From: an uncultured Lachnospiraceae bacterium
Lineage (GTDB): Bacteria; Bacillota_A; Clostridia; Lachnospirales; Lachnospiraceae
Direction: 5' to 3'
Assembly (NCBI GenBank): GCA_902795715.1
Contig: CADBME010000338.1
Location: 1 to 17,418 of the forward strand
Length of the DNA stretch: 17,418 bases
Below, piece after piece: positions 15,813-17,418 of this stretch. Every line of letters starts with the position of its first letter. Positions within the stretch are counted from its first letter, which is position 1. The position numbers and the translations under genes are program-made. Below the pieces are notes generated by a model that saw only the letters and a program-made list of their open reading frames with translations, made no database searches and had not been told where the DNA came from.

Positions 15813-17418
15813 ATGATTCTTCATGATTTTTATATGGGGCAGGCTTTTGATGCCCATGAATATTTTGGCGCCCATCTGTGCCGGGAGGGCGTCATCTTCC
15901 GACTTTATGCTCCCAATGCAAAGAAGGTTGAAGTGATCGGCGATTTTAATAACTGGGACGGTTCTTCTGATGTGATGACTGCTCTGGAGCAGTCCGGGGT
16001 CCTGGAACTGGTTCAGAAGGATGCCAGACCTGGCCATATGTATAAGTTCAGGGTTTACCAGAAGGACGGCCATGTGATGGACCGCTTTGACCCTTACGGA
16101 TTTGGCTCGGAACTTCGTCCGGATAATGCATCCATTATTGTCGATTTGGATGAGTGGACTTTTGATGATGATGAATGGATGAAAAACCGAAGCAAAAACT
16201 TTGACAGACCCATGAACATCTATGAAGTTCATGCCGGATCCTGGCGGTCCAATCCGGAAGATCCTGAAAACGGCTGGTACAGCTATGATGTCCTTGGGGA
16301 AAAACTGGCCGATTATGTGAAAGATATGGGCTATACCCACGTGGAATTCCTGCCTCTTACGGAGTATCCCTCCGATTCATCCTGGGGATATCAGACAAGC
16401 GGTTATTTCTGTCCGACAGCCCGGTATGGAACAGCCCTGCAGCTGATGAAGATGGTCAACACCTTCCACAAGGCCGGGATCGGTGTGATCATGGACTTTG
16501 TCCCGGTTCATTTTATAACGGATACCTATGCCCTGGCTAAGTTTGATGGTACACCCTTGTATGAATATGCAGAACCATCCAAAGGTTACAGTGAATGGGG
16601 AACCTGTAATTTTAATTATTACCGGGGAGAGGTCCGCAGTTTTCTTCAGTCCAGCGCCAATTACTGGCTGGACCGGTATCACTTTGACGGGATTCGTATG
16701 GATGCCATCAGCAATGCTATTTACTGGCAGGGGGATTCTACCCGGGGAGTCAATGACGGAGCTCTGGATTTTCTCAAATATATGAATCATGGCCTGAATC
16801 AGATGCATCCAACAGCTATGCTGATTGCAGAAGATTCCACCAGCTTTCCCAAGGTAACGGCTCCGGTGGAATATGACGGACTGGGCTTTGACTATAAATG
16901 GGACATGGGATGGATGAACGATACTCTCAATTATTTCCGGGTTCATCCCTTTGACCGGAAGTTCCATTACAATAAACTGACCTTCTCCATGATGTATTTT
17001 TATCAGGAAAACTATCTTCTCCCCTTCTCCCATGACGAGGTTGTACACGGTAAAGCCACGATCATCCAGAAGATGTGGGGGGATTACGATCTGAAGTTTC
17101 AGCAGGCCAAAACCCTCTATGTCTATATGATGACCCATCCCGGCAAGAAACTGAATTTCATGGGAAATGAGATCGGTCAGTTCCGGGAGTGGGACGAAAG
17201 GAGAGAATGCGACTGGATGCTGCTGGATTATCCCAAGCACAGTGCTTTTTGCAATTTCATCCGGGATCTCAATAAACTCTATATCTCGGAACCTGCCCTC
17301 TACCATGGGGAATACGACCAGAAAACATTCCGCTGGCTTGAAGTGGAAGCAGTAGAAGAGAGAGTATATATCTATGAGCGAAGGTACGAAAATGATTCCT
17401 TTATCATCGTCCTCAATA
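15813..17418 (+). CDS. glgB: 1,4-alpha-glucan branching enzyme (3' end outside window)
   Basis: GlgB cuts alpha-1,4 chains and rejoins them by alpha-1,6 bonds during glycogen synthesis. The frame is open from ATG 15813 to the last base (535 codons); about 100 or more residues should be missing. The N-terminus reads FDAHEYFGAH followed by a CBM48 domain (FRLYAPNAKKVEVIGDFNNW), so the extra N1 domain of E. coli GlgB is absent. The GH13 catalytic barrel shows WGYQTSGYF, region I DFVPVHF, the nucleophile D297 in GIRMDAIS, the acid E340 in IAEDSTSFP, and FSHDEVVHGK with H407-D408. The ribosome site AGGAGG (15802-15807) is 5 bases before the ATG. Region I has valine where glycine is common (DWVPGHF). 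It is probably the first gene of a glycogen locus. Confidence 0.96.
   Translation, partial: MILHDFYMGQAFDAHEYFGAHLCREGVIFRLYAPNAKKVEVIGDFNNWDGSSDVMTALEQSGVLELVQKDARPGHMYKFRVYQKDGHVMDRFDPYGFGSELRPDNASIIVDLDEWTFDDDEWMKNRSKNFDRPMNIYEVHAGSWRSNPEDPENGWYSYDVLGEKLADYVKDMGYTHVEFLPLTEYPSDSSWGYQTSGYFCPTARYGTALQLMKMVNTFHKAGIGVIMDFVPVHFITDTYALAKFDGTPLYEYAEPSKGYSEWGTCNFNYYRGEVRSFLQSSANYWLDRYHFDGIRMDAISNAIYWQGDSTRGVNDGALDFLKYMNHGLNQMHPTAMLIAEDSTSFPKVTAPVEYDGLGFDYKWDMGWMNDTLNYFRVHPFDRKFHYNKLTFSMMYFYQENYLLPFSHDEVVHGKATIIQKMWGDYDLKFQQAKTLYVYMMTHPGKKLNFMGNEIGQFREWDERRECDWMLLDYPKHSAFCNFIRDLNKLYISEPALYHGEYDQKTFRWLEVEAVEERVYIYERRYENDSFIIVLN

Noticed and set aside
16377..17306. Minus-strand open frame of 309 codons at the window end
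   Set aside because: It is antisense to glgB, which has intact GH13 motifs through the region. The long plus-strand frame has no stop before the window edge, so it is easy to overlook, but it is the true gene.
1..17418. A new defence, mobile or secretion system
   Set aside because: All large genes belong to well-known housekeeping families with intact motifs. No integrase, transposase, toxin pair, repeat array or atypical cargo was visible.

Overview
The window looks like core chromosome of a Gram-positive Clostridia, most likely Lachnospiraceae-like. The reasons are AddAB in place of RecBCD, RNase Y, a stand-alone B. subtilis-type QueF, a ThyA of the Bacillus/phage phi3T type, LexA boxes of the Gram-positive CGAAC-N4-GTTCG type, strong AGGAGG ribosome sites and the order recA-recX-rny. 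The taxon is inferred from gene content and motifs, not from a search.

Layout. (1) 1-5975: the 3' part of addB, then complete addA, overlapping by one base (TAATG). (2) 6119-9395: cls (cardiolipin synthase), a class I SAM methyltransferase and hslO (Hsp33). (3) 9426-9719, minus strand: a small single-span membrane protein with an acidic tail, its own promoter and a strong terminator facing the end of hslO. (4) 9876-11890: thyA, dfrA (dihydrofolate reductase) and queF. (5) 11891-13867: an SOS-type promoter, then recA and recX overlapping by four bases. (6) 14044-15597: rny with its own promoter and a strong terminator. (7) 15813 to the end: glgB, cut off by the window and open to the last base.

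How the genes work together. AddAB processes double-strand ends to give the 3' single strand that RecA coats, and RecX tunes RecA, so both ends of the recombinational repair pathway are present. ThyA converts methylene-tetrahydrofolate to dihydrofolate while making dTMP, and DHFR regenerates tetrahydrofolate, so this pair is a closed metabolic cycle. QueF makes preQ1 for tRNA queuosine. RNase Y, cardiolipin synthase and the small membrane protein all sit at the membrane. HslO is a redox-activated chaperone. GlgB starts a probable glycogen locus.

No intergenic stretch exceeds 300 bases; the longest is about 215 bases between rny and glgB, holding a terminator and a possible promoter. I saw no tRNA, rRNA, CRISPR array, insertion sequence or phage gene. 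The protein-coding content is ordinary housekeeping. The least explained signals are in the leaders: a 37-codon upstream frame running into the recA start, two LexA-like boxes on the recA promoter, a displaced Shine-Dalgarno and paired hairpins before thyA, and hairpins around the rny start.
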